64,000 nt of DNA from Verrucomicrobia bacterium S94 (GTDB taxonomy: Bacteria > Verrucomicrobiota > Kiritimatiellia > Kiritimatiellales > Pontiellaceae): the NCBI GenBank assembly GCA_004299845.1, contig CP036201.1, positions 558,001 through 622,000 of the forward strand, read 5' to 3'. The notes beneath the pieces are model-generated. The model had not been told where the DNA came from and did not search any database. It saw only the letters and a list, made by a program, of their open reading frames with translations. Positions within the stretch are counted from its first letter, which is position 1. Each line of letters opens with the position of its first letter. The translations under genes and the position numbers were made by a program. This document shows positions 26,235 to 35,542 of this stretch, in pieces.

Positions 26235-26684
26235 GTTGCTGAGGGCTTCCGTTCCTATTTCTTCAAGCCATGCGGTTTCGGTATCCAGCATGGCTTTTTT
26301 CTTTTCCGGCGTATCGTCTTCGGCGCCGGAGAGGTGATCAAAGCCGTGGGCAATGTAGAGAGCGAGCTCGTAGTCGGCTCCTTTTTCTTCTGAACCGCGC
26401 TGCACGGCCCGGTCGACATTGACAATCAGGTCGCCGGTATAGCCTTCGTCTTCACCGGGAACCGGGTCGTAGCGGAAGCTGATGACGTCGGTGGGGCGTT
26501 CCTTGCCAAAGTATTCTTTGTTGGCCGGAACAATGCCTTCATCGTCGGTCAGCACCACGCAGACTTCATTCCATGGATTGGATGTGCGCGGTTCCAGCCG
26601 TTCTGCGAGCCACTCAGCCAGCTTTTGAATTTTTTCCGGATTCAGTGGATGGTTTGTCTGTTGATTTAGCAGTGTTATTGTCAT
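26223..26684 (-). CDS. ybeY: Endoribonuclease YbeY (variant zinc site)
   Basis: YbeY takes part in 16S rRNA 3' maturation and ribosome quality control. The 153-residue product shows RPTDVISFRYD (usual TDVLSFP) and a zinc site reading HGFDHLSGAEDD. The first two His are kept; the third ligand, usually His in GYDH, is Asp here. The start overlaps the 3' end of pgpH by 71 bp, so the pair is translationally linked. The order phoH-pgpH-ybeY is a well-known conserved run and supports the call. Confidence 0.88.
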   Translation of the reverse strand: MTITLLNQQTNHPLNPEKIQKLAEWLAERLEPRTSNPWNEVCVVLTDDEGIVPANKEYFGKERPTDVISFRYDPVPGEDEGYTGDLIVNVDRAVQRGSEEKGADYELALYIAHGFDHLSGAEDDTPEKKKAMLDTETAWLEEIGTEALSNLFE

Positions 26685-28920
26685 CGTCTTTAGGATAGGG
26701 GATTCGGCCGTGAAGCATGTTGGATAGTGAAAAGATAAAGGACTGTTTCACTACATTGATCTGCGCTATAGTTAAATTTGCAAAGTCCAGCTGTCCATCG
26801 CGTATTTTCATGGAGAAGATTTCATCCATCAGATTCGAGATTTTCTGAGGGGTCGGTTTTTCGATGGAGCGGGCGGCGGCTTCGGCGGCATCGGCCAGCG
26901 AAAGAATGGCCATTTCCGGGGTGACAGCGGGAGCACCGCCGTAGCGGAAATCGGAGTCGTTGATGACTTCGCTCATGGAGCTTCCGGAGCCTTCTTTGGC
27001 GGCCTGTTTGGCTTTGTGGTAGAAGAAGGAGATCAGGCCGTTTCCGTGGTGCTGTTCGATGGCGTCGAGAATCGGCTGCGGCAGTTTGTGGCGTTTGGCC
27101 AGCGTAAGTCCTTCTTTTACATGTGATGAGATAACCAGAGCACTCATGTGCGGGGAAAGTTCGTCATGCGGATTTTCCTTGTGCTGGATATTTTCGGTGA
27201 AAAATTCCGGTTTGGCCATTTTGCCGATGTCGTGGTAGTAGGCACAGACGCGGATGAGCAGGGAATTGGCACCGATAGCTTCGGCGGCGTTCTGGGCCAG
27301 CGTCGCGACCATCAGGGAATGATGATAAGTACCCGGGGCCTGAATCGCCATTTTCTGCAGGAGCGGGTGGCCCATATCCGAGAGTTCGAGCAGGGTAATG
27401 TCGGTTGTGATTTTAAAGAGTTTTTCAAACAGCGGAATCAGCAGAAGCGTCATCACCGTGGCGATCAGTCCCGAAATGACGGAGGTGATGATTTCCTTGA
27501 TCATGACCGGCATATCCGGACGGTTCAGGATGGCGGAGACGAGCACAAACAGCACTTTTACGGCACAGATCCAGATGCCTGCGCGAAACAGGCTGGAGCG
27601 TTTATGGATATTCCGCACGCAGCTGGCGGCGGTGATGGTTACAATCATGCCGAGTGCAAAAACATTGAACTGTTCGCCGTAGAGAACAGCGGCGGCAAAG
27701 CTGCACCAGAAACCGAGCGTTATGGCAGCGCTTCCGCCAAGCAGAATGCCGGCAAGCAGGACTGCGAGGCCGAAGGGGACGCCATACATGAGTAGGGAGT
27801 GGGAAAAGAGGCTGTAGGAGACGGAGAGGTAGGTGAGCAGCCGGGCGAGTCCCAGTGTGATCAGGGAGAGAATGACGAGCAGGAGCACTTTGTCGGGCTG
27901 CCGGATGAGTTCGGCATGGGTGGTGCGCAGAATGACGGCCGTGGCAATGAGGCCGGCCAGAAGCATAATACTGTTGCCGAGTACTTCGAGAGCCTGTTCC
28001 CAGATATCCTGTTCGGCAATTCGCTGTTTGGTGTGCTCATTTAACAGTAGCAGGGTCTGTTCATTGGCTTTTTCTCCGGCCCTTGCGATTGTTTTGCCGG
28101 CGGGGATTTTCTGAATAACGGGAGGGACGAGGTCTGCGGCGGCTTTGCGGGCGGTTTCGGTAGCTTTCCGGTCGTAATGCAGGTTTTCATCAATAAAATA
28201 CGGGAGTACACGGTTGAGTACTTTCCGCTGGGCGGCATTGTTCAGATTTTCCGTAACGGTCCAGACGGCTGTGCGGGTGGAGTAAATGTCCTGTTGCGCG
28301 GCTGTGCGGGTTTGTTTGCTGATGCTGGTGACGATGGTCAGCGTGTTGCCGTTTTTGTTGTTGAAAAGGTTGATGCGGGATTCGTCGGAAATCACACCGA
28401 CAGACATGACATTCCGTATTCCCCGGGCCGTTTCTTCCTTTAAAACGGGAATGCTGTTTGTGGGGAAGAGGGAAATGAGGTCCTGAAGTTTTGTTTTCGA
28501 GCCGGAGAGGACTTCAGTGAGTTCGGCGGAAATCGCGGACTGGCGGTTGGTGTTTGCACTGTGATATGCGGTGAGCAGGTTGAAGAAATTATCGGTATTC
28601 TGCACTGCTTCTTCGATGGTGTTTTCCTCGAGAATAAATACACCGGGTACCGCATCGGCTGCGCTCTGTTTGTTGAGTGCGGTTTCGTTCAGATTTTCGC
28701 AATAGAAATCGACAACGGCTACGACGGGCGTCGTGATCTCCTGACCCAGGCTGATCATGGGAGTATGGACAACCCCCTGGCCGTAGAAGAGCCAGGTGAT
28801 ACCGAGCCAGAGCAGCAGGCCGAGGCCGATGGATTTATAGGGAATCTCCTGCTTGCGTTTGACTTCAGTCTTGCGCTCGGCAATTCCTTTTTTCTTTTTG
28901 TCTTTGAAGCGTTTTTTCAC
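26614..28920 (-). CDS. pgpH: PgpH-like 7TM HD-domain c-di-AMP phosphodiesterase
   Basis: A 768-residue membrane protein with the 7TMR-HDED extracytoplasmic domain, seven transmembrane helices and a cytoplasmic HD domain. After a basic N-terminus one helix (about 32-50) leads to an outside domain of ~240 residues; the helices run about residues 315-500. The HD motif is visible as YYHDIGKM with preceding HHSLMVATLAQNAAEA and later HVKEGL, IEQHHG ligands. This architecture defines PgpH, which hydrolyses c-di-AMP. Named by architecture and by the phoH-pgpH-ybeY context; no c-di-AMP cyclase gene is in the window. Confidence 0.88.
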   Translation of the reverse strand: MKKRFKDKKKKGIAERKTEVKRKQEIPYKSIGLGLLLWLGITWLFYGQGVVHTPMISLGQEITTPVVAVVDFYCENLNETALNKQSAADAVPGVFILEENTIEEAVQNTDNFFNLLTAYHSANTNRQSAISAELTEVLSGSKTKLQDLISLFPTNSIPVLKEETARGIRNVMSVGVISDESRINLFNNKNGNTLTIVTSISKQTRTAAQQDIYSTRTAVWTVTENLNNAAQRKVLNRVLPYFIDENLHYDRKATETARKAAADLVPPVIQKIPAGKTIARAGEKANEQTLLLLNEHTKQRIAEQDIWEQALEVLGNSIMLLAGLIATAVILRTTHAELIRQPDKVLLLVILSLITLGLARLLTYLSVSYSLFSHSLLMYGVPFGLAVLLAGILLGGSAAITLGFWCSFAAAVLYGEQFNVFALGMIVTITAASCVRNIHKRSSLFRAGIWICAVKVLFVLVSAILNRPDMPVMIKEIITSVISGLIATVMTLLLIPLFEKLFKITTDITLLELSDMGHPLLQKMAIQAPGTYHHSLMVATLAQNAAEAIGANSLLIRVCAYYHDIGKMAKPEFFTENIQHKENPHDELSPHMSALVISSHVKEGLTLAKRHKLPQPILDAIEQHHGNGLISFFYHKAKQAAKEGSGSSMSEVINDSDFRYGGAPAVTPEMAILSLADAAEAAARSIEKPTPQKISNLMDEIFSMKIRDGQLDFANLTIAQINVVKQSFIFSLSNMLHGRIPYPKDDDNNTAKSTDKPSTESGKNSKAG

Positions 28921-28941
28921 GGCAGTTCTCCGTTAAGGCGG

Positions 28942-29892
28942 TCAGGCTTTTCGTTTTTTCTGATAGGCCTCGATAACCTTCTGTACAAGCGGGTGACGCA
29001 CAACGTCACGCTCGGTGAGGTCACAGATTTCCAGTCCCTGAATGTTTCCGAGTATTGAACGGGCCTCTTTCAGGCCGGAAGTTTTATTGCCGGGCAGGTC
29101 GATCTGTGTGAGGTCGCCGGTGATGGCGCACCTGGAGTCGAATCCGATACGGGTGAGAAACATGAGCATCTGCTGCGGTGTGGTGTTCTGGGCTTCGTCC
29201 AGAATCACAAAGGCGTGGTTGAGAGTTCGCCCGCGCATGTAGGCCAACGGTGCCACTTCAATAATGCCGCGCTCAATATAGGTTTCGATGGACTCGGCCG
29301 GAAGCATGTCGTGCAGTGCATCATACAGGGGCCTTAAATAGGGGGCCACTTTCTGCTGAAAATCTCCGGGGAGAAATCCGAGGTTTTCACCGGCCTCGAT
29401 GGCGGGGCGGGTCAGGATAATCCGGCTGACATCCTCCCGCAGAAGAGCAGAAACGGCCATGGCCATGGCGAGGTAGGTTTTTCCGGTTCCGGCGGGACCG
29501 ATCCCGAACGTGATGGTGTTCTTCAACATGGTATTGAGATAAATCTGCTGGCCGAGAGTTTTGGGAAATACGGCCGGTTTGCGGGGGCTGACATCTATGC
29601 GGATGCTGGCGAGTTTCTCGAATACCTGTTCTTCTCCGCGTGTAAGCGCGTCATAGGCATAGCTGACGGCATGCCGGTCGAGGGGGCCGCGGTTCCGTGC
29701 TTCGCGGAGGTGTTCGATGAAGCCGGCAATAAGGGATGCCTGGTGTTCCGGTCCCAGAACGGTTGCATCCAGATCGCGCAGTACCAATTGAAGCTGGTGA
29801 TCTTTTTCAATGAGGTCGCTGAGCGGTTCTATAACAGCACCGATCTCACGGGCTTCACTGGCATTATTAAAATGTACGGTAGTTGTAGTCAT
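28942..29892 (-). CDS. PhoH-family ATPase
   Basis: A 316-residue cytoplasmic P-loop protein. Walker A is [15 protein letters not shown] and Walker B is [13 protein letters not shown], followed by [22 protein letters not shown], the PhoH signature. PhoH proteins are thought to act on RNA, often with YbeY. It lies 21 bp upstream of pgpH and starts the phoH-pgpH-ybeY operon. A divergent 258-bp spacer separates it from the PEGA gene and should hold both promoters; I could not assign them. Confidence 0.92.
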   Translation of the reverse strand: MTTTTVHFNNASEAREIGAVIEPLSDLIEKDHQLQLVLRDLDATVLGPEHQASLIAGFIEHLREARNRGPLDRHAVSYAYDALTRGEEQVFEKLASIRIDVSPRKPAVFPKTLGQQIYLNTMLKNTITFGIGPAGTGKTYLAMAMAVSALLREDVSRIILTRPAIEAGENLGFLPGDFQQKVAPYLRPLYDALHDMLPAESIETYIERGIIEVAPLAYMRGRTLNHAFVILDEAQNTTPQQMLMFLTRIGFDSRCAITGDLTQIDLPGNKTSGLKEARSILGNIQGLEICDLTERDVVRHPLVQKVIEAYQKKRKA

Positions 29893-30150
29893 ATCATCAG
29901 AGGGGTGCGGGCCGGATCACAGTCCGGTGCCTGAAGGGGCGGGATCGAAAACCGGCCTACTCGGCAGGCGGCCATGTTTTTTTTGAAGTCATCGTCGGGA
30001 GTTAAGGCGATTTTGTGGATGCCGTCAACCCTATTGGCGGAGTTCCGGAGGGAGGAAAAAGATCTAATTATTTGAAGGGTTGGAATGCTTTCTGCTTAAA
30101 AGGCAGACTCTTATTTTTAATGGAAATCAATGAATCAAGGGTAGGGTAAA

Positions 30151-31497
30151 ATGAACCGGAAAACTGCAGTAAAGCTTAGTCTGGCAGTGGGAGCCCTGTT
30201 TTCGCTGATGTTATCCGGATGTGCACCTGTGACTCTGTCCAGTGAACCATCCGGGGCCTATGTATATGAAAAAGGCGGAGAAGAGAAAGCTCTGGGAACA
30301 ACACCGTTTAAGGTGAATCTGGTAGCCAATCAGAAAGAACTGGTGGTTCGAAAGAGCGGTTATTTTTCCAAAACGATTGTTCTTTCTCCAATCGATCCGG
30401 AAAACATTACTGTTGAACTGCAGCCTCGTAATAAAGTGCTGCTGCGTTCGAATCCGCCCGGAGCTGATCTGTTCGTGGACGGCAGGCGTGTCGGTCGCAC
30501 ACCATATCGGGTGGATTACAAAAAGCCCTGGAGAAAATTCGAGATCCGTTCGTCCGGTTATGCTTCGCAGGTCTGCACGATCCCGGATGATCCGGAAGGG
30601 GATATTGTGGTGGATCTGGTGCGTGATAAGTCACTGATGATTACGAGTAAGCCCAAAAATGCCGCTGTCTATACGGAAGATGGAGAACTGCTTGGGAGAA
30701 CGCCGCTGGGTGTTCCGGCGGAAGATACACTGGTTCTGGAGCTGCGCAAAGAAGGCTATTATTCCAAAACCTTCACGGTGAATGAGGAAACCGTCAGTCC
30801 GTTAGTGGTTGAACTGGAGCGTGAACCGATTGTGATCATCTATACGGAACCTGAAGGGGCCCGGGTTAAACATCGCGGTGTTACACTCGGAGTGACTCCA
30901 TTCCGGCACTTGGTTGAAGAGGATATGGAAATCGAACTGATGTACGATCGGTACAAAACCACCGAGATCACCATTGCTCCGGATTCACCGCGGGAAGTCC
31001 GTGTTGAGCTTGAAAAGGAGCCTTATGTCACGATTAACAGTAATCCGGAGGGCGCTAAACTTTACCGTTCCGGCGGTATTGAACTTATCGGTACTACTCC
31101 GGTGGAAGTGCTGGTGAGCAAGGATACTGCATTCGAAATGCACAAACCCGGTTACGATATCAAGCCGTTCACTCTTTCGCCGCAATCCAAAAGCACGGTC
31201 ACGGTGCCGCTGAAGAAGACGGTCGGTAATGTAGAGAAAATTGTTGAAATCGACAGTGTGCCCAGCGGAGCAAAGGTTTACCGGCCGGGCGGAGCAGAAT
31301 TTATTGGAACAACGCCGCTTGAGCTGCCGGTACGTGGGGAGCGTACGTTTGAACTGCAGCTCGACGGATTTAAAACCAAGATTGTAACCGTTGCGCCGGA
31401 TTCGGCAGACAGCGTAACCTTTGCATTGGCTAGGGATGAATCGGCGAGGAATGTCACGGTCAGCGACCCCTTGTTGAATACCCCTTCATCCTTCTAG
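30151..31497 (+). CDS. PEGA-repeat lipoprotein
   Basis: A 448-residue exported lipoprotein: signal peptide with lipobox LMLSGC (Cys at residue 25), then six PEGA repeats that fill nearly the whole protein. Each repeat carries P-x-GA-x-(V/L/D) followed by a LG-x-TP or IGTTP turn, for example EPSGAYVYEKGG, NPPGADLFVDG, EPEGARVKHRG, NPEGAKLYRSGG and VPSGAKVYRPGG. PEGA domains are beta-sandwiches linked to surface layers and cell-envelope assembly. It is a single-gene unit, closed by a perfect terminator at 31518. No partner is indicated by neighbours. Confidence 0.88.
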   Translation: MNRKTAVKLSLAVGALFSLMLSGCAPVTLSSEPSGAYVYEKGGEEKALGTTPFKVNLVANQKELVVRKSGYFSKTIVLSPIDPENITVELQPRNKVLLRSNPPGADLFVDGRRVGRTPYRVDYKKPWRKFEIRSSGYASQVCTIPDDPEGDIVVDLVRDKSLMITSKPKNAAVYTEDGELLGRTPLGVPAEDTLVLELRKEGYYSKTFTVNEETVSPLVVELEREPIVIIYTEPEGARVKHRGVTLGVTPFRHLVEEDMEIELMYDRYKTTEITIAPDSPREVRVELEKEPYVTINSNPEGAKLYRSGGIELIGTTPVEVLVSKDTAFEMHKPGYDIKPFTLSPQSKSTVTVPLKKTVGNVEKIVEIDSVPSGAKVYRPGGAEFIGTTPLELPVRGERTFELQLDGFKTKIVTVAPDSADSVTFALARDESARNVTVSDPLLNTPSSF

Positions 31498-31517
31498 CCA
31501 ATGCACTTATCTAAACG

Positions 31518-31543
31518 AAAAGCCCCGCTTCGGGGCTTTTTTT
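31518..31543 (+). terminator. Rho-independent terminator after the PEGA gene
   Basis: A perfect 10-bp stem (AAAAGCCCCG with CGGGGCTTTT) and a 3-base loop CTT are followed by three more T. It lies 20 bp after the stop codon. Confidence 0.9.
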
Positions 31544-31759
31544 GTTTGTTTGTGTAAAAAATACTATTGATATTGAGTATAAATAACTGAAACGCAGTGG
31601 ATTATCGTAAAAATTAGCATCAAAAAAACTTTCAATCGGGCTGTTTTGTGGGATTATCCGTTGATTCTCCGGTTTCGGCCGGGAGCAGAAGTGTGAAATG
31701 GGTAATATTTTCGTACTTTTTAAAAACTAGGGATGTTAACAATCAAGGAGTAATCTCAC

Positions 31760-34700
31760 ATGAGCAAGAACATGGTTACCATCGATGGTAATACTGCTGC
31801 AGCACATATTGCATATGCGTTTTCCGATATAGCGGCTATTTATCCAATCACCCCTTCCTCCAACATGGGAGAGTATTCGGACGAATGGGCAGCACAGGGA
31901 AAGAAAAACCTTTTCGGCAAGACAGTGGACGTAGTGGAAATGCAGTCCGAGGCCGGAGCCGCCGGAGCTGTTCATGGATCGCTCAGTGCCGGTGCACTGA
32001 CCACCACCTTTACAGCATCGCAGGGACTGCTGCTGATGATTCCGAACATGTATAAGATCGCCGGCGAAATGCTTCCGACCGTATTTCACGTGTCTGCCCG
32101 TTCGCTTGCCGCGCAGTCGCTCTCCATTTTCGGTGACCATTCCGATGTCATGTCGGTCCGCAACACCGGCTGGGCTATGACCTGCGGAAATTCCATTCAG
32201 GAGACGATGGATATGGCCACCATTGCGCATCTGTCGACCCTGAAAGCACAGGTTCCGTTCCTTAACTTTTTTGATGGTTTCCGTACTTCCCATGAGTTGC
32301 AGAAAGTCGAAAATATCGAATATGACGATCTTAAAGAACTGGTAGAGCTGGAATACATTGAACGTTTCCGTGCCCGCGCACTGAAACCGGAAAACCCGAC
32401 CGTGAAAGTTGCGGCGCAGAATCCGGACGTTTATTTCCAGGGACGGGAAACTTCCAATAAATACTACGATGCGATTCCCGAAATCGTTCAGGAATACATG
32501 GATAAATTTGCGGCTAAGTTTGGACGCAAATACCATCTGTTCGACTACGTCGGCGCGGCTGACGCTGAAAAAGTGATCATTGCCATGGGCTCTGCCTGTG
32601 ATACCATTGAGCAGACCATTGAAAAGCTGAATGCCAAAGGCGAAAAGCTGGGCCTCGTCAAAGTGCGCCTCTACCGTCCGTTTTCCGCGAAAGCTTTCGC
32701 AGGCTGCATTCCGGAAACTGCGAAAAAAATCATCGTGCTTGACCGTACTAAAGAGCCGGGTGCACTCGGTGAGCCGCTTTACCTCGACGTGGTAGCGGCA
32801 CTGGAAGGAAAAGGCTGTAAGATCATCGGTGGTCGTTATGGTCTTTCTTCGAAGGAGTTTTCACCGGCTATGGTGAAGGCGGTTTATGATCATGCGGATA
32901 ACGGTGCATGGCATAATTTCACGGTAGGTATCCATGACGACGTCACCAATCTGTCCATTCCGGTCGGCGAAGAGCTGAATATCGAGCCGGAGGACGTGAA
33001 GTCTGCGGTCTTCTGGGGCTTCGGATCTGACGGAACCGTCGGTGCATGTAAAAACACCATTAAAATTATCGGCGACAACACCGATATGACGGCTCAGGCT
33101 TATTTTGTGTATGACTCGAAGAAATCGGGCGGCGTGACCACCTCTCATCTGCGCTTCGGTGAAAGTTCGGTCAACTATCCGTATCTCATTCAGAATGCCG
33201 GATATGTGGCCTGTCATAATGTATCCTACATCGGCCGCTATGACATGCTCGGTGCACTGGCTGAAGGTGGAACATTTGTGCTGAACTCGGAAATTCCGAC
33301 GTCGGAAGTTTTCAACCACCTCACGAGGGAAGAGCAGCAGATCATCATCGACCGCAAGATCAACTTCTATAACGTGAATGCACTGAAGATTGCTTTGGAA
33401 GTCGGTCTTGGATTCCGGATCAACACGGTCATGCAGACGGTATACTTCAAACTCTCCGGTGTTCTTCCGGAAGATGAAGCTATTCAGCTCATTAAGGACT
33501 ATGTCAAAAAGACTTTCGAACGTAAGGGAATGGACATTGTTGAAATGAACTGGAAGGCAATCGATGCTGCGGCTGCTGCCATCGAAAAAGTAGAGGTTCC
33601 GTCTGAAATCACTGAGTCTTATGTGCTGCCGGACCTCATTCCTGCTGATGCATCCGACTTCACGAAAGACGTTATTCTGCCGACCATGCAGCAGAAGGGG
33701 GACAGCATTCCGGTTTCGAAGATGACCTTCGACGGAACGCTTCCGACCGGTACCACCAAGCTGGAAAAACGCGGGATCGGCCCGCGTGTTCCGAAATGGA
33801 TCAGCGACAACTGCATTCAGTGTAACCAGTGTGTCATGGCCTGTCCGCATGCCGTGATCCGCGCCAAGCAGATTGTTCCGGCTGAGCTTGAACATGCACC
33901 GGAAACCTTCAAGACGGTTAAGTCCAAAACGAAAAACGAAAATGATCTGGAATACAAGATTCAGGTCTATATCGAAGACTGCACCGGTTGCGGGGTCTGT
34001 GTGGAAACCTGCCCGGCAAAAAACAAAGCGCTGGAATTCACCACTCTCGACGACGAGCGGGCCGCCGGCGAAGTGGAAAACACCACGTTCTTCGAAAATC
34101 TGCCGGACAACAACCTTGAAGGTGTCAAGGTTGATACCGTTAAAGGCATGCAGATGAAGAAGCCGCTGTTCGAATTCTCCGGGGCCTGTGCCGGTTGCGG
34201 CGAAACTCCGTATGTGAAGCTGGTTTCGCTGGTTTGCGGTGAACATATGATTACCGCAAACGCCACCGGTTGTTCCTCGATTTACGGAGGAACATTCCCG
34301 ACGATTCCATACTGCACCAACAAAGACGGCCGCGGACCTTCCTGGGCGAACTCGCTCTTTGAAGATAATGCGGAATACGGTCTCGGTTTCCGGATTGCGG
34401 TGGACAATAACAGGGCACTGCTTCGCAATGCCGTTGCTGCACTGTTGGAAGTCGGTACTACGGCTGATCTTAAAGCTGCGCTGGAAAAAGCAGTGGAAAT
34501 CTGCAAGGACAATGTGATTACTGACGAAGCTATTGCCGCGCAGAATGCTGTAAAAATGCTGCTCGACAGTGCCATGGCTGAAGCTTCTGCTGAAGCGGCC
34601 CCGCTGATTCGTAAAATCAAGGAGCTCGAAGATTACTTTGTAGATAAAGCTGTCTGGATTTTTGGTGGTGACGGCTGGGCCTACGATATCGGATACGGCG

Positions 34701-35284
34701 GTCTCGACCATGTTGTGGCTTCCGGCAAGAATGTAAATATTCTCGTGCTGGATACTGAAGTGTACTCCAATACCGGCGGTCAGGCCTCCAAGTCCACGCC
34801 GATCGGTGCGGTGGCCAAGTTCGCTACTGGTGGCAAACGCGCCGGTAAGAAGAATCTCGGGTTCATGTGCATGAGCTACGGTACGGTTTACGTTGCTCAG
34901 ATCTCCATGGGTGCCAATCGCGTTCAGACACAGAAAGCCATTCAGGAAGCTGTTGCCTATGATGGACCGTCCATCATCATTGCCTACGCTCCGTGTATTG
35001 CACACGGCATCGATATGATGAAGACGCAGACCATTGCGAAGGAAGCGGTTGAATGTGGTTACTGGCCGCTCTATCGCTACAACCCGGAAGCCGAAGAGGG
35101 GTCCCGGTTCATCTGGGATGCACGTCCGCCGAAAGGTGATTTCCAGGAATTCATCCGTAATGAACGCCGTTACACGACGCTGCTCAAAACGGCGCCGAAT
35201 GAAGCGGAAGAACTGTTCTCTCTGGCAGAAAAAGATGCGAAGAGACGCTGGGACTTCATGCAGGCCGTTGGCCCGATGATGTAA
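31760..35284 (+). CDS. nifJ: Pyruvate:ferredoxin (flavodoxin) oxidoreductase, single-chain
   Basis: Oxidatively decarboxylates pyruvate with CoA to acetyl-CoA, CO2 and reduced ferredoxin, the central step of anaerobic pyruvate metabolism. The 1,174 residues match the full single-chain enzyme. Order: pyrimidine-binding domain (AYPITPSS-like YPITPSSNMGE), transketolase-C-like and gamma domains, two 4Fe-4S motifs (CIQCNQCVMACPH and CTGCGVCVETCP), and the TPP domain with CAGCGETPYVKL, FGGDGWAYDIGYGG and DTEVYSNTGGQ. C-ending codons are favoured more than in neighbours, as expected for high expression. It is monocistronic with a terminator at 35305. Confidence 0.97.
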   Translation: MSKNMVTIDGNTAAAHIAYAFSDIAAIYPITPSSNMGEYSDEWAAQGKKNLFGKTVDVVEMQSEAGAAGAVHGSLSAGALTTTFTASQGLLLMIPNMYKIAGEMLPTVFHVSARSLAAQSLSIFGDHSDVMSVRNTGWAMTCGNSIQETMDMATIAHLSTLKAQVPFLNFFDGFRTSHELQKVENIEYDDLKELVELEYIERFRARALKPENPTVKVAAQNPDVYFQGRETSNKYYDAIPEIVQEYMDKFAAKFGRKYHLFDYVGAADAEKVIIAMGSACDTIEQTIEKLNAKGEKLGLVKVRLYRPFSAKAFAGCIPETAKKIIVLDRTKEPGALGEPLYLDVVAALEGKGCKIIGGRYGLSSKEFSPAMVKAVYDHADNGAWHNFTVGIHDDVTNLSIPVGEELNIEPEDVKSAVFWGFGSDGTVGACKNTIKIIGDNTDMTAQAYFVYDSKKSGGVTTSHLRFGESSVNYPYLIQNAGYVACHNVSYIGRYDMLGALAEGGTFVLNSEIPTSEVFNHLTREEQQIIIDRKINFYNVNALKIALEVGLGFRINTVMQTVYFKLSGVLPEDEAIQLIKDYVKKTFERKGMDIVEMNWKAIDAAAAAIEKVEVPSEITESYVLPDLIPADASDFTKDVILPTMQQKGDSIPVSKMTFDGTLPTGTTKLEKRGIGPRVPKWISDNCIQCNQCVMACPHAVIRAKQIVPAELEHAPETFKTVKSKTKNENDLEYKIQVYIEDCTGCGVCVETCPAKNKALEFTTLDDERAAGEVENTTFFENLPDNNLEGVKVDTVKGMQMKKPLFEFSGACAGCGETPYVKLVSLVCGEHMITANATGCSSIYGGTFPTIPYCTNKDGRGPSWANSLFEDNAEYGLGFRIAVDNNRALLRNAVAALLEVGTTADLKAALEKAVEICKDNVITDEAIAAQNAVKMLLDSAMAEASAEAAPLIRKIKELEDYFVDKAVWIFGGDGWAYDIGYGGLDHVVASGKNVNILVLDTEVYSNTGGQASKSTPIGAVAKFATGGKRAGKKNLGFMCMSYGTVYVAQISMGANRVQTQKAIQEAVAYDGPSIIIAYAPCIAHGIDMMKTQTIAKEAVECGYWPLYRYNPEAEEGSRFIWDARPPKGDFQEFIRNERRYTTLLKTAPNEAEELFSLAEKDAKRRWDFMQAVGPMM

Positions 35285-35304
35285 CCTCCATATCCGGATT
35301 AAGG

Positions 35305-35334
35305 AAAGCCCGCCCTCGACGGCGGGCTTTTTTT
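35305..35334 (+). terminator. Rho-independent terminator after nifJ
   Basis: A 10-bp perfect stem (AAAGCCCGCC with GGCGGGCTTT), 6-base loop and T-run, 20 bp behind the nifJ stop. Confidence 0.92.
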
Positions 35335-35460
35335 GGGGCCCTTCCTGTGACGCTGATCCGGACGATCTGGATTATATCGTTAATGTTCCTGGGGTGTTTG
35401 CTCTGGGAGAGGGAGGCAGCCCGGTACGCCCGTACAGAATGGAAGGTTATGTGATCGCCG

Positions 35461-35523
35461 GGCGGATGAGCCGGATTCATCCGCCGGACTATAAAAACAC
35501 CGGCAGATTCGGCCGGTGTTTTT
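35461..35523 (-). terminator. Tandem hairpins with bidirectional terminator, 3' of the Gfo/Idh gene
   Basis: A 12-bp perfect stem (35493-35504 with 35512-35523) is flanked by A and T runs, so it can stop transcription in both directions; it lies 20 bp beyond the stop of the minus-strand oxidoreductase. A second perfect 9-bp stem (GGCGGATGA at 35461-35469 with TCATCCGCC at 35477-35485) sits just beside it. Confidence 0.8.
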
Positions 35524-35542
35524 CTGTTTGGAATGGCAGGTA

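Noticed and set aside
32861-35005. 714-codon open frame on the minus strand inside nifJ
   Set aside because: Antisense shadow of strongly codon-biased nifJ; no start signal or domain.
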